Positions 26,273-39,401 of a stretch of DNA of 64,000 nt are shown one piece after another (the first letter of the stretch is position 1; every line of letters begins with the position of its first letter). The stretch lies in NCBI RefSeq assembly GCF_008086615.1, contig NZ_RXYB01000008.1, positions 1 through 64,000 of the forward strand, written 5' to 3'. This stretch comes from Acetobacterium tundrae. GTDB taxonomy: Bacteria > Bacillota > Clostridia > Eubacteriales > Eubacteriaceae. The notes under the pieces were generated by a model, which was not told where the DNA came from, made no database searches, and saw only the letters and a list, made by a program, of their open reading frames with translations. The translations under genes were made by a program, and so were the position numbers.

Positions 26273-26560
26273 CTACTCCATAACCCGGGGAACCTTAAAG
26301 CACCCGGCTTCGCTTTCCGGCGCATTGGCCAAAGCTTGTTCATTGGATAAACATGGTTTTGGCACGTCCTCCCTAAATACATTTTGCACCGCCAGCACGT
26401 GTTCTGTCGCCTTAACTGTTGATGTATCTAATTCGCTGAGGGTTTCGGCATAATCAAGGACTGCGCCCATTTTATCGATCAGGGCTGTCACTTCATCCGG
26501 TGTAAATTCTAAACGGGCAAGATTCGCCACATAGGTCACATCTTCTCGTGTTAAACTCAT
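26273..26560 (-). CDS. gatC: Aspartyl/glutamyl-tRNA amidotransferase subunit C
   Basis: The product is 95 residues from the ATG at 26560, chosen because AAAGGA lies 8-9 nt upstream; a TTG further upstream has no site. GatC is a small helical protein that wraps around GatA and GatB and stabilises the complex. Family motifs are VTYVANLARLEFTPDE, YAETLSELDTS and FREDVPKPCLSNEQALANAPE (core REDVPKP). It is first of the gatCAB trio. Confidence 0.94.
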   Translation of the reverse strand: MSLTREDVTYVANLARLEFTPDEVTALIDKMGAVLDYAETLSELDTSTVKATEHVLAVQNVFREDVPKPCLSNEQALANAPESEAGCFKVPRVME

Positions 26561-26660
26561 ATCATTTTCCTTTCTCAATTATATTCAATTTTAATGTATC
26601 CAACTGTTGATATTTTTTCAATAAGTGCCTGATGTTTCCTGTTTTAAAAATCATCCTTCA

Positions 26661-28655
<1,995 letters not shown>

Positions 28656-28699
28656 TTAATTCCATTCCTGAAAATTTTCATTTCTGACAATCACTTTGT

Positions 28700-30907
28700 T
28701 TAAGCTTTGTCAACAAAATCTGGATCCATTTTCTTTATTCCAATCCCCGGAAACGCAACGGAAATCATATTGTTTTTAACCTCAACCACGGTGCCAATGC
28801 CAAACTTTTTATGTTTTACCTTGTCGGTCAGCCCAAAAGTATTTTCCGTTTTATTCATTGTTGTGCTCATCGCTTTGGACTTATTCCTGCGAATAGCGAC
28901 CTTTGATTGGGTAACGCGTTCGGAAAATGTTGTATTCTTTTTCGTATCCACATCAATTTCCGGCTTTCGTTCATATCGTTGTTTATTTTCTACGCATACC
29001 TCACTCGGCATTTCTTTTAAAAATCGTGACGGTGATTGCAGTTGTCGCCGTCCATAAAGGGTTCTTTCTGCCGCCCATGAAATATAAAGACGTTTCATAG
29101 CCCGGGTAATCCCCACATAACAGATGCGGCGCTCCTCTTCGATTTCTTCGGGTGAATCCATAGATCGTCCATGAGGAAAAATTCCTTCTTCCAGTCCTGG
29201 CAAAAACACAATCGGGAACTCCAGCCCCTTGGCGTTATGCAAAGTCATCAATAATACTTTTCCGTCATCTCCCTCATAATTATCCGTTTGTGACGACAAT
29301 GCCACTGTTTCAAGATAGGCGCTCAGGCTCTGATCATCACTGTTTTTTTCGAAATCAGTTGCTGATGATACCAATTCCCTGAGATTTTCCAAACGACTTT
29401 CGCCCTTGTCCATTTTTCCCAGCTCCAGCATTTCCATATATCCTGTTTTTTCTATCACCGCAGTGATTACCTCACTGAGACTTGCATTCTCTCTTGTTTC
29501 CGATAATTCGATCATCAGATCACTAAAAGCACGTACTTTATTTCTCACACTGGAACTCAGCTCCGGAATTTCTTCCACATGATAAAAGGCTTCCATTAGG
29601 CTATAGCTTTTGAAATTCGCATACTCGCCAATTTTTTCAATCGTTGCCGAACCGATACCTCGTTTTGGCACATTAACAATACGCAAAAAACCCATGTTGT
29701 CTTTTGGGTTGCTTAAGACATTTAAATAGGCAATCACATCTTTAATTTCAGTACGTGAATAAAAGCCAGTTCCGCCGATTAACTGAAACGGCAAATCCGC
29801 ACGCATCAGTGCCTCTTCAAATAATCTTGATTGCGCATTGGTTCGATAAAGAATGGCAAAATCTCCATAAACGCCATTCCCCTGTTTAATGTTGTCTTTT
29901 ATCTCATCAATAACAAAACGGGCTTCATCGTAACCCTGGTTAAATGAAGAAATCACAATTTTTTCATCTCCAGTATTATTCGTCCATAAAGCCTTTTCCT
30001 TACGACCAGTATTCCTAGAAATAACACCATTTGCACAATCCAGAATGACCTGGGTTGAGCGATAGTTTTCTTCCAGCTTAACAACTTTTGCGTCAGGATA
30101 ATCCTTTTCGAAATCCAGGATATTGCTAATATCCGCACCACGCCAGCCATAAATACTCTGATCATCATCTCCACATACGCAAAGATTTTTGTATTTTGCA
30201 GCCAGTAGGTTAACTAACTCATACTGACTATGGTTGGTATCCTGGTATTCATCCACCATGATATATTTAAATCGATTTTGGTATTGTTCCAATATTTCAG
30301 GAAACCCCTTAAACAACACCAACGCATTGTAGATAAGATCATCAAAATCCATGGCATTATTTGCTTTCAGGCTTTCCTGATAGCGTTTATAATAAATTCC
30401 AACCTTTTCTTTTCTGAAGTCTCCAGCATTTTTTTTAATATAGCTATCGGGACTTATAAAATTGTTCTTTGCGGTGGAAACTTCTCCACTTAAATATTGA
30501 TGAGAATAATATTTATCGTTTAAGTCCAGTTCCTTAACCAGACTTTTGTACAACCTTTTTTGATCATCCATATCATAAATTACAAAATTTTCATCATATC
30601 CCAGCCACTGGCTGTGGGTTCTCATAATCCGCGCGCACATTGCATGAAAAGTAGACATCCAAATACGTTTGCTATCCTGGATATTCATTTTTGCGATACG
30701 TTCCCGCATTTCACCTGCTGCTTTATTTGTAAAAGTTATCGCCAAAATTTGCGAGGGCCATGCCTGTTCTGTTTCAATAATGTACGCAATACGGTGGATA
30801 ATAGTCCGTGTTTTTCCCGATCCAGCTCCTGCCAGTATAAGTAGTGGCCCCTGAATGGTTTCTGCTGCTTCTCTTTGCCTACTGTTTAATCCATCTAATA
30901 AACTCAT
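28700..30907 (-). CDS. pcrA: ATP-dependent DNA helicase PcrA (UvrD/Rep superfamily I)
   Basis: This 735-residue helicase has Walker A LAGAGSGKTRTIIHRI, motif Ia AITFTNKAAGEM, Walker B MVDEYQDTN, motif III QSIYGWRGA, motif IV LEENYRS, motif V LMTLHNAKGLEFPIVF and motif VI RRICYVGITRA. A C-terminal basic and Tudor-like tail (KVKHKKFGIGTVVEV) is typical of Gram-positive PcrA. It acts 3' to 5' in repair and plasmid or chromosome replication. A clean AGGAGG precedes the ATG at 30907. It is first gene of pcrA-ligA-gatCAB. Confidence 0.96.
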   Translation of the reverse strand: MSLLDGLNSRQREAAETIQGPLLILAGAGSGKTRTIIHRIAYIIETEQAWPSQILAITFTNKAAGEMRERIAKMNIQDSKRIWMSTFHAMCARIMRTHSQWLGYDENFVIYDMDDQKRLYKSLVKELDLNDKYYSHQYLSGEVSTAKNNFISPDSYIKKNAGDFRKEKVGIYYKRYQESLKANNAMDFDDLIYNALVLFKGFPEILEQYQNRFKYIMVDEYQDTNHSQYELVNLLAAKYKNLCVCGDDDQSIYGWRGADISNILDFEKDYPDAKVVKLEENYRSTQVILDCANGVISRNTGRKEKALWTNNTGDEKIVISSFNQGYDEARFVIDEIKDNIKQGNGVYGDFAILYRTNAQSRLFEEALMRADLPFQLIGGTGFYSRTEIKDVIAYLNVLSNPKDNMGFLRIVNVPKRGIGSATIEKIGEYANFKSYSLMEAFYHVEEIPELSSSVRNKVRAFSDLMIELSETRENASLSEVITAVIEKTGYMEMLELGKMDKGESRLENLRELVSSATDFEKNSDDQSLSAYLETVALSSQTDNYEGDDGKVLLMTLHNAKGLEFPIVFLPGLEEGIFPHGRSMDSPEEIEEERRICYVGITRAMKRLYISWAAERTLYGRRQLQSPSRFLKEMPSEVCVENKQRYERKPEIDVDTKKNTTFSERVTQSKVAIRRNKSKAMSTTMNKTENTFGLTDKVKHKKFGIGTVVEVKNNMISVAFPGIGIKKMDPDFVDKA

Positions 30908-30952
30908 GAATCCTCCTACTTGCTAATTTAAAGTTGTTTTATCAACTTGTTG

Positions 30953-32092
30953 CTAAAACAACTTTTCTCCGTAATAAATACTTTTTAAAACCTTATCCAT
31001 TTCATTTGCATCCATTTTAACAGGATTTTTTTGGGTCGATCCTTTTAATGCATTTTCTAAAAGGCTATCATAATTTTCTGAAAAATCACTTTCTTTAATT
31101 CCTGCCAGTTTGAAAGAAACTGGCACTCCAAAAATTTTATTCAGATCTTTTATTTCTGTGATAATATCTTTTCCGATAAGCCTGGATAACTCTCCTAAAT
31201 CTTCGGCTACCGCTGGGTCCCTTTGGTTGTATTCCAAAACATAGGGCAGCGCAATGGCATTTAGCAGTCCGTGACTTGTGCCAAATCGTCCTCCAAAAGC
31301 ATGGGCAATCCCATGGTCCATCCCCAAGCCGGCATTTTGAAAGGAAAATCCCGCCAGTGATTGAAAATTGTGAACATGCTGTCGACTTTCAATATCTCCT
31401 TTTTCGAAAGAATCCCGGAGATGCTTAATCAGTCCTTCAAATGCTCCCTTAGCCATTGTTTTTGTGAAATCATCCGCATTTTTATTAATATATGCTTCTA
31501 CTGCATGAGTCACCGCATCCATCCCCGATTCAACCATCACATTCCGAGGCATGGAAAGTGTCAGTTCCCCATCCAAAATAGCAATGTCCGGAATAAAAGC
31601 CTTTGTTTTAAGTCCGATTTTTAGATTTTCTTCAGGAAATGTAATAACCGCCGCCCGGGTAACTTCAGCCGCTGTTCCTGACGTTGAAGGGACGGCAACA
31701 AGTTTAATTTTTTCTCTTTTCTGAGGGGCAATTCCATTTCTGATCGCTTCGATGGATAAATCTTCATACTCGCACATCAACGCCATCACCTTGGCGGCAT
31801 CAATAACCGACCCTCCGCCGATGGCAAAAACCACATCGGGATTAAAAGCCCTCATTTTCGGCAATCCAGCCGCGACATCAGAAACCGAGGGATTGGCTCC
31901 AATCCCTCGGTAAATCTCGTAAGCCTTATTTTTTTCAATTAAAAACGTCTCTGCTCTTTTAATTGCACCATTTTTAAACATGGCCGACTTTCCGGTAATG
32001 ATAAAGAATCGTTGTCCCTCAATATTTCCAATGGCTTTCAGCGTCCCTGGACCAGTAATCATCTGATCACCGTAGAATTTCAGATCACTCAT
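30953..32092 (-). CDS. Iron-containing alcohol dehydrogenase (group III)
   Basis: This 379-residue Fe-ADH family oxidoreductase has the NAD(P)-binding GGGSVIDAAKVMA motif (about residues 92-104). The metal-site regions are SGMDAVTHAVEAYINK (Asp/His) and GMDHGIAHAFGG with further His residues. The family interconverts aldehydes or ketones and alcohols with NAD(P)H. Substrate specificity cannot be read. Its start overlaps the histidine kinase stop by 4 bp, so it is translationally coupled to the two-component system. This is unusual for a metabolic enzyme and suggests regulation by, or physiological linkage with, that system. Confidence 0.92.
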   Translation of the reverse strand: MSDLKFYGDQMITGPGTLKAIGNIEGQRFFIITGKSAMFKNGAIKRAETFLIEKNKAYEIYRGIGANPSVSDVAAGLPKMRAFNPDVVFAIGGGSVIDAAKVMALMCEYEDLSIEAIRNGIAPQKREKIKLVAVPSTSGTAAEVTRAAVITFPEENLKIGLKTKAFIPDIAILDGELTLSMPRNVMVESGMDAVTHAVEAYINKNADDFTKTMAKGAFEGLIKHLRDSFEKGDIESRQHVHNFQSLAGFSFQNAGLGMDHGIAHAFGGRFGTSHGLLNAIALPYVLEYNQRDPAVAEDLGELSRLIGKDIITEIKDLNKIFGVPVSFKLAGIKESDFSENYDSLLENALKGSTQKNPVKMDANEMDKVLKSIYYGEKLF

Positions 32093-33402
32093 TTTTTCTT
32101 TTCTCCTTCATCAAAATTCAATATGATTTTTGTTCCGTTATTTTCTTCACTTTCAATAATCATCCCTGCGTGATGTCCCTCGACAATCCAATTGGCAATG
32201 GACAATCCCAGGCCGGTCCCGCCCTCTGTTCGAGAACGGGCCTTATCAACTCGATAGAACCGCTGGGTCACTTTATCAATTTCATCCTTAGGGATGCCGA
32301 TTCCCCGGTCGATCACTTCTACCGATATACCCTGATAGGTTTTTTTTGCCATCACTTGAATGGCTGTTTTCTCCCCACTGTATTTTATGGCATTATCCAG
32401 AAGAATAATCAGCAATTGAATAATTTGCTTTTCATCGCCATCAATAATCAAATCTTCGTCAAGGTTGTTAATTAATGTGATCCCCTTTTTCCCAGCTAAA
32501 GGAGCCATTTTTTCAGTGACAACTCTAATTAAATAGTTTAAATCGATGGATTCTCGTTGAATAATCATCGCACCTGAGTCCGCTCTTGCTAAAAACATGA
32601 GATTTTCGACGATCTGATGCATTCGCTGGACTTCATCATAAGCATTGTCGATCCATGTTATTTGACTATCAACTGTTTCGTCACCACTGGATTTTACAAC
32701 CTCCAGATTCGTCTGAATCACTGCAATTGGGGTTCTCAATTCATGGGATGCATCCGCTAAAAATTCCTGCTGGCGCTCAACACTTTTTTTTATGGGTATC
32801 AGCGAACGCCCTGATAAAAAATATCCTCCCAGAAAAGAAAGAGTCGCGCCAACCAATACGGCTATCATAATCATTCGCAGCGCATTTCCTAAAAGCAACC
32901 GCTCAGGAGCCATATTTTGCATCGCTTGAATAATTTTCAATTCACCATTATTGTTAATGATCATATAGGTACAGATTTTATAATCTTTTTCGTCCTGCTC
33001 ATAATTGCTGATCAGATATTTTTCACGGTTTTCACTGAAATAATGATTGGCTATTTCAATAAGCTGTGTCTTTTCTAACGGCAGATAGGATGATTGATCC
33101 AATACCTTAAACTCCTGATTCAAGATAACATAGGAAATATTATTTTGAATCAGACTTCGTGTGTACTCAGAATATCCCTGTTTTTCTTCTTCTGTCGTAT
33201 CTTCCCCGCTTTGTGCTCTTTCCAAATAATCAATTTCATTTGCCAGCTGGGAACAGTAAATTTTAAGATTGTTATTCACATTTGTTTCCACATCCATATT
33301 GAGGACTACATAAAGAAAGATTGATATAAATAACAGGAGTCCTATTAGGACTCCTGTATTCATGAGTGTGAGATTCATCCGCAGCTTGTTAAGGCTCAAC
33401 AT
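32089..33402 (-). CDS. Sensor histidine kinase
   Basis: This 437-residue membrane kinase has two membrane helices, at about residues 14-36 and 175-198. They enclose an extracytoplasmic sensor region of about 140 residues with no recognised fold. HisKA follows (FLADASHELRTPIAVIQ, phospho-His about 220), then HATPase with the N box (LIILLDNAIKYS), G1 (DRGIGIPKDE) and G2 (GGTGLGLSIANWI). No HAMP domain is evident. The gene overlaps the response regulator by 14 bp and the alcohol dehydrogenase by 4 bp. The signal is unknown. Confidence 0.93.
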   Translation of the reverse strand: MLSLNKLRMNLTLMNTGVLIGLLLFISIFLYVVLNMDVETNVNNNLKIYCSQLANEIDYLERAQSGEDTTEEEKQGYSEYTRSLIQNNISYVILNQEFKVLDQSSYLPLEKTQLIEIANHYFSENREKYLISNYEQDEKDYKICTYMIINNNGELKIIQAMQNMAPERLLLGNALRMIMIAVLVGATLSFLGGYFLSGRSLIPIKKSVERQQEFLADASHELRTPIAVIQTNLEVVKSSGDETVDSQITWIDNAYDEVQRMHQIVENLMFLARADSGAMIIQRESIDLNYLIRVVTEKMAPLAGKKGITLINNLDEDLIIDGDEKQIIQLLIILLDNAIKYSGEKTAIQVMAKKTYQGISVEVIDRGIGIPKDEIDKVTQRFYRVDKARSRTEGGTGLGLSIANWIVEGHHAGMIIESEENNGTKIILNFDEGEKKK

Positions 33403-34072
33403 TCTCCTTCTCCTTTAGAACATAACCCAATCCACGAATGGTTTTAATATAGGCTTGTGATTTATCCAGCTTTTTTCTTAAATAATGAACGTATATTTCG
33501 ACACTATTTTCCATTGCCATACTTTCGATACCCCAAATCCGGTCTAAAATCTGTTCTTTCGAAATAGTCATTCCCGGATTTCTGATAAACATTTCTAATA
33601 GTTGGCCCTCTTTGGCCGTCAGTTTATTTAAAACCTCATCTACAAAAAGCTCGCCGGTGTTAATGTTTAAGGAAATGTTTGCATAATGAATCACATTATC
33701 TTGATAAACCTCCCACGGCCGTCTTCCCAGCGCTCTGACTCGAGCAATCAATTCCTCTGTAACAAAAGGTTTTACAAGATAATCATCCGCGCCCATGTTA
33801 AGACCATTCACTTTATCTTTAGTATCATCTTTGGCCGTTAACAGTAAAATTGGCACATTTTTTCCAGCTTCTCTGATCGAGCGAAGAATTTCCAATCCGC
33901 TCATTCCCGGGAGCATAATATCTAAAATAATGACATCATACACATCATTTTCACTGAACAGTTTGCCTTCGATGCCGTCATTTACTACATCTACCAAAAT
34001 CTTATTTTTTTCAAAGATTTTTCCCAAAGCCGCCGCTAATGGTTTTTCGTCTTCAACTAAAAGAACACGCAT
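33389..34072 (-). CDS. OmpR-family response regulator
   Basis: This 227-residue protein has a receiver domain: acidic pair EDE near residues 7-9, phospho-acceptor Asp about 51 in VIILDIMLPGMSG, and Lys about 103 in YLVKPF. A C-terminal winged-helix domain of the OmpR/PhoB type follows (LTAKEGQLLEMFIRNPG, then VYVHYLRKKL-like IYVHYLRKKLDK and TIRGLGYVL). It forms a pair with the overlapping kinase gene. It lies 31 bp downstream of the unknown 681-residue protein gene, so all four genes are probably one operon. Confidence 0.94.
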   Translation of the reverse strand: MRVLLVEDEKPLAAALGKIFEKNKILVDVVNDGIEGKLFSENDVYDVIILDIMLPGMSGLEILRSIREAGKNVPILLLTAKDDTKDKVNGLNMGADDYLVKPFVTEELIARVRALGRRPWEVYQDNVIHYANISLNINTGELFVDEVLNKLTAKEGQLLEMFIRNPGMTISKEQILDRIWGIESMAMENSVEIYVHYLRKKLDKSQAYIKTIRGLGYVLKEKENVEP

Positions 34073-34103
34073 CGTTTTTCAGTTCTCCTTTTAATGATCT
34101 TTT

Positions 34104-36149
34104 TTATTTTTTTTCTGGAAATGCTTCCTCTAACAACTCATCCATTGGCAGAACCTTCCCTTCAAACTTCGGCTCTTCAATAACCCGTCGGCATTCCAGA
34201 AAAATGCGCACCGCACCTTCATAATTTTCCAAAAAATTATCTGATTGCAATATTCCGCGATCCATCAAATGATAGATAAACAACCCCATATAATAAACCT
34301 TATCCGGTTCAATATTCTTCAGATTAACATATTTGAAGAAGGCTGAAAGGGCATTGTCTCCCTCATCAAGGATTTCTCCCGCGATCCGAACCCATTCTTT
34401 CGACAGGGTTTCCGTCACTGCTTCTTTAAAACTAACCCATATAATTGCCCTTGCAACCGAGTCTTCCAGAATATTCAGCGATTTTTGACACTCCTCTGCG
34501 CCGCGATTAATTGCCTCAATGATTTTAGGGGCATAGATGATCTGACCAAGCGTATAATTTTCTCTCAAATTTCCATCAGTATCAATTAATTTATTTAATA
34601 AAAGATCGCTTTCTTTCAGTTTTTTTTGGATCACATACCATTCGTCATAAATACAATAGGGCAAATAGCCAAAATCAGCAAAAATATGATTGATAATCCG
34701 TTGAACCTCCAAATATTTTTCCCGTTTTCTTTGAATCTCCTTTTGTTTTTTTAGAAAGGTTTCCATTTGATAATAGAGGTTATGACGTTCAAAAAAACGT
34801 TCCATTTGAGAAATTGTTTCCGGTTCATCACTATAAAAAATCAATTCATCTAAATCTCTCAGTTCTTCTCCTGCATTTCGGCCATTATTCATAACCAGTT
34901 GCAAATACTGCTTGTTTTCATAAGTTACCGTATTGCAGGGATGATAGATCGCATTGGGAAAAGTTTCTGTGTAAATAAAGAACACCTGTCGACTTCGTCT
35001 GAAATAAATAATATAACCCTTTGTTGTGAAAAATCCCCAGCCTTTATCACTGGGTTTATTTCCATGCTTGATATTAAAGCCTTCTGTATAAAGACAATTT
35101 TTCAAGAGATAAGTCACTATCTTTTCACTATTATCAATCCCCATATTTCGCAGATTCTGACGATAATAAGCCCAAAGCAGCTCGATAGTGGTTCCTTTCG
35201 GATCAAATAACGCCTCCATGGAAAACATCTTCTGTCCTTTTAAATTTTTCACGATGCATAAAAGCAGACAATCTAAATGAATTGCCTCAATGAATTCCCC
35301 CGGTTTAATTTTTTTTAAATCTTCCACAACCCGATCATTAAAATATTCCAAGCTGTCTTTTTTAAGCTTATCTAATAGCTTAGTCGTCTTTTGATTAAAG
35401 CGGTCAATCGCATTGCCAACAGCAAACATAATACTTTCCGACATAAGTGTCAAAACAACATTTTTTTTATCATCCCAGGGATAACAGACATTCTTTAAGG
35501 TCATTTCATTGATAATTTCTGAATTCTCAACTTGATAATCCACCAATGTGTCACTGGGAATTGAAATATGGATGAGCTTAGGATTCTCAATGGTATCAAT
35601 AATTAGTCCTCTTCTACTCAAAAAAACATTGGCTTTGATCAGTTCGTCTTCGGCGCCGCAGTTAACCTCAACCTCTTGAAGGAATTGTTCGTTTTGGATC
35701 ATATAAGCGACAAAATTTCGAGTGGTATCCAATCCCTGCTCTTTTAGATTTGGTTCGAAACCATATTGAAGTAATTTGTGAACAATCCGCACAATATCCT
35801 TTTGTTTGTCAATACCCCGACTCTCTTTTGCCCGAATAATGGTCTGATTGAGTGGTGAATCTAACCGAAAATAGCTTGGTGCAACAGAAAAAAGAGCTTC
35901 AACCGCTAAAAGAATAAGGAGATCAACCTCAACTGTAACCAACCCATTTTTCTGGACATCCTTATTTTTTTTAAGGTTATTCGCCATCCACTGATACATA
36001 TCATCAATTTCACCGATACCCTTTTTCACGATTCCATGACATTCTCCGCAAAGAACATCATATTTTATATTTAATTTTTCATTTTCTATTTTATAACTCC
36101 GTTCAAAAAAGCCGATGGCTTTTCCGCATTTGTTACATGGCGTTTTCAT
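34104..36149 (-). CDS. Unknown 681-residue protein with N-terminal zinc ribbon
   Basis: I do not recognise this protein. The ATG at 36149 is preferred because AAGGA lies 8-9 nt upstream; a TTG at 36158 is too close to it. The N-terminus has two cysteine pairs (TPCNKCGKAI and VLCGECHG, about 30 residues apart), a likely four-Cys zinc ribbon. The rest is soluble, charged and mixed alpha/beta, with no membrane segments or signal peptide. Two separated regions, roughly residues 165-275 and 370-460, share a strand-rich pattern ending in a helix. Examples are FLSRRGLIIDTIENPKLIHI and FFTTKGYIIYFRRSRQVFFI. They may be degenerate PH-like repeats; that is inference. It precedes the response regulator by 31 bp. 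Confidence 0.8.
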   Translation of the reverse strand: MKTPCNKCGKAIGFFERSYKIENEKLNIKYDVLCGECHGIVKKGIGEIDDMYQWMANNLKKNKDVQKNGLVTVEVDLLILLAVEALFSVAPSYFRLDSPLNQTIIRAKESRGIDKQKDIVRIVHKLLQYGFEPNLKEQGLDTTRNFVAYMIQNEQFLQEVEVNCGAEDELIKANVFLSRRGLIIDTIENPKLIHISIPSDTLVDYQVENSEIINEMTLKNVCYPWDDKKNVVLTLMSESIMFAVGNAIDRFNQKTTKLLDKLKKDSLEYFNDRVVEDLKKIKPGEFIEAIHLDCLLLCIVKNLKGQKMFSMEALFDPKGTTIELLWAYYRQNLRNMGIDNSEKIVTYLLKNCLYTEGFNIKHGNKPSDKGWGFFTTKGYIIYFRRSRQVFFIYTETFPNAIYHPCNTVTYENKQYLQLVMNNGRNAGEELRDLDELIFYSDEPETISQMERFFERHNLYYQMETFLKKQKEIQRKREKYLEVQRIINHIFADFGYLPYCIYDEWYVIQKKLKESDLLLNKLIDTDGNLRENYTLGQIIYAPKIIEAINRGAEECQKSLNILEDSVARAIIWVSFKEAVTETLSKEWVRIAGEILDEGDNALSAFFKYVNLKNIEPDKVYYMGLFIYHLMDRGILQSDNFLENYEGAVRIFLECRRVIEEPKFEGKVLPMDELLEEAFPEKK

Positions 36150-36282
36150 TTTTTTCAATCCTTCCCTGTCGTCTGGCTTAATAAATTCTATTTTAGCAAT
36201 CTTTTGCTTAACTTCTTCACAGTATCCACCAATTATATTAATGGAACTGTTTATAGTTTACCATAAAACTGTACTTTTTTCT

Positions 36283-36330
36283 CAAAAAAAACACAAAAGA
36301 GCAAGCTATTTAAGTTTGCTCTTTTGTGCC
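36283..36330 (-). terminator. Terminator after mnmA
   Basis: A 13-15 bp stem (CACAAAAGAGCAA arm at 36292-36304, partner at 36316-36328) is followed on the minus strand by TTTTTTTT. It lies just after the mnmA stop. Confidence 0.92.
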
Positions 36331-36344
36331 TTTATATGGAATTA

Positions 36345-38652
<2,308 letters not shown>

Positions 38653-38789
38653 ATTATTCTCCCACTTTGACTATATTTGTTTAGGTTTAAATATAACCTT
38701 AAATCACAAGTTTTTCAAGAGGAAAATACTATCCCCTTCAATTATAGATCCAATCTCGGGCATCAATTAAGGCAAATAAAATTCCGGAC

Positions 38790-38819
38790 AAAAAAAAGGT
38801 GCATCAGCACCTTTTTTTT
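38790..38819. terminator. Symmetric hairpin with A- and T-runs between divergent genes
   Basis: The hairpin AAGGTGC-ATCA-GCACCTT is flanked by eight A on one side and eight T on the other, so it would terminate transcription in either direction. It lies between fprA (minus) and an unknown gene (plus), where no gene ends. It may be the end of a short RNA or an attenuator ahead of fprA. The 38653-39055 gap otherwise holds only the promoter at 38982-39011 and a TATAAT-like box on the minus strand near 38868. Confidence 0.7.
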
Positions 38820-38981
38820 AAGAAAATTAAGAAAGGAAATTAAAACGTTTTCACACCATGTTCTTATTATATACGATTACATTTTAAAAATCCAGCGTTT
38901 TTTTGTTTTTTATGAATTTTTTATCCATTTAGTGCCTTAAAGCTTAATGAAATTTCGCTGTTCTTTTTACTTTTTAATGTG

Positions 38982-39011
38982 TTTACGATTTTAAAAAAGC
39001 TGTGTTATAAT
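38982..39011 (+). promoter_or_regulatory. Promoter of the 95-residue unknown protein gene
   Basis: TTTACG (38982-38987), an 18 bp spacer and a perfect TATAAT (39006-39011) lie 45 bp before the start codon. Confidence 0.75.
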
Positions 39012-39055
39012 AAACTTGAGCAAATTTTAATCTGAACCTGAAAGGAGCTGGCGAG

Positions 39056-39343
39056 ATGAGTGAAAAAAAAGACCCCGATTTTTCTGCTGCTGATTCACAA
39101 TGTAGTGAAAAAGAAATAAAAGAGGAATTACGACGATTATTTTTAGGTGGGGATGACTGGAGCAAAGAAGCTTGCATGGGTTATTTTCTTAAAACTTGTC
39201 AAAGTGCAAAGCTCGATATAAATACAACTCAGAATTTGGCCATTATACTCTATCATCTTTTTGATGAATTATCTGTTGGTGATGCAAAAAAATTTTATTA
39301 CAATGAATGCCACACCATTTTGACCGGACGCAATCATATATAG
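39056..39343 (+). CDS. Small acidic protein of unknown function
   Basis: This 95-residue protein is not recognised. It has a good ribosome site (AAAGGAG, 9-10 nt before ATG), its own promoter and a terminator, so it is likely real. It is rich in charged residues, has four cysteines (SQCSEKE, EACMGYF, KTCQSAK, NECHTIL), and contains no signal peptide or membrane helix. Helices are likely over most of its length. The cysteine spacing does not form a recognisable metal site. Confidence 0.72.
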   Translation: MSEKKDPDFSAADSQCSEKEIKEELRRLFLGGDDWSKEACMGYFLKTCQSAKLDINTTQNLAIILYHLFDELSVGDAKKFYYNECHTILTGRNHI

Positions 39344-39357
39344 TTTTTCAATTTATT

Positions 39358-39401
39358 AAAGGACTTTCTCAATAATCTCGAGATAGTCCTTTTTATTTTT
39401 T
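39358..39401. terminator. Bidirectional terminator between convergent genes
   Basis: The stem AAAGGACTTTCTC (39358-39370) pairs with GAGATAGTCCTTT (39380-39392) with one bulge and a T-rich run on both exits. It serves the 95-residue gene and the opposing CmpB-family gene. Confidence 0.82.
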
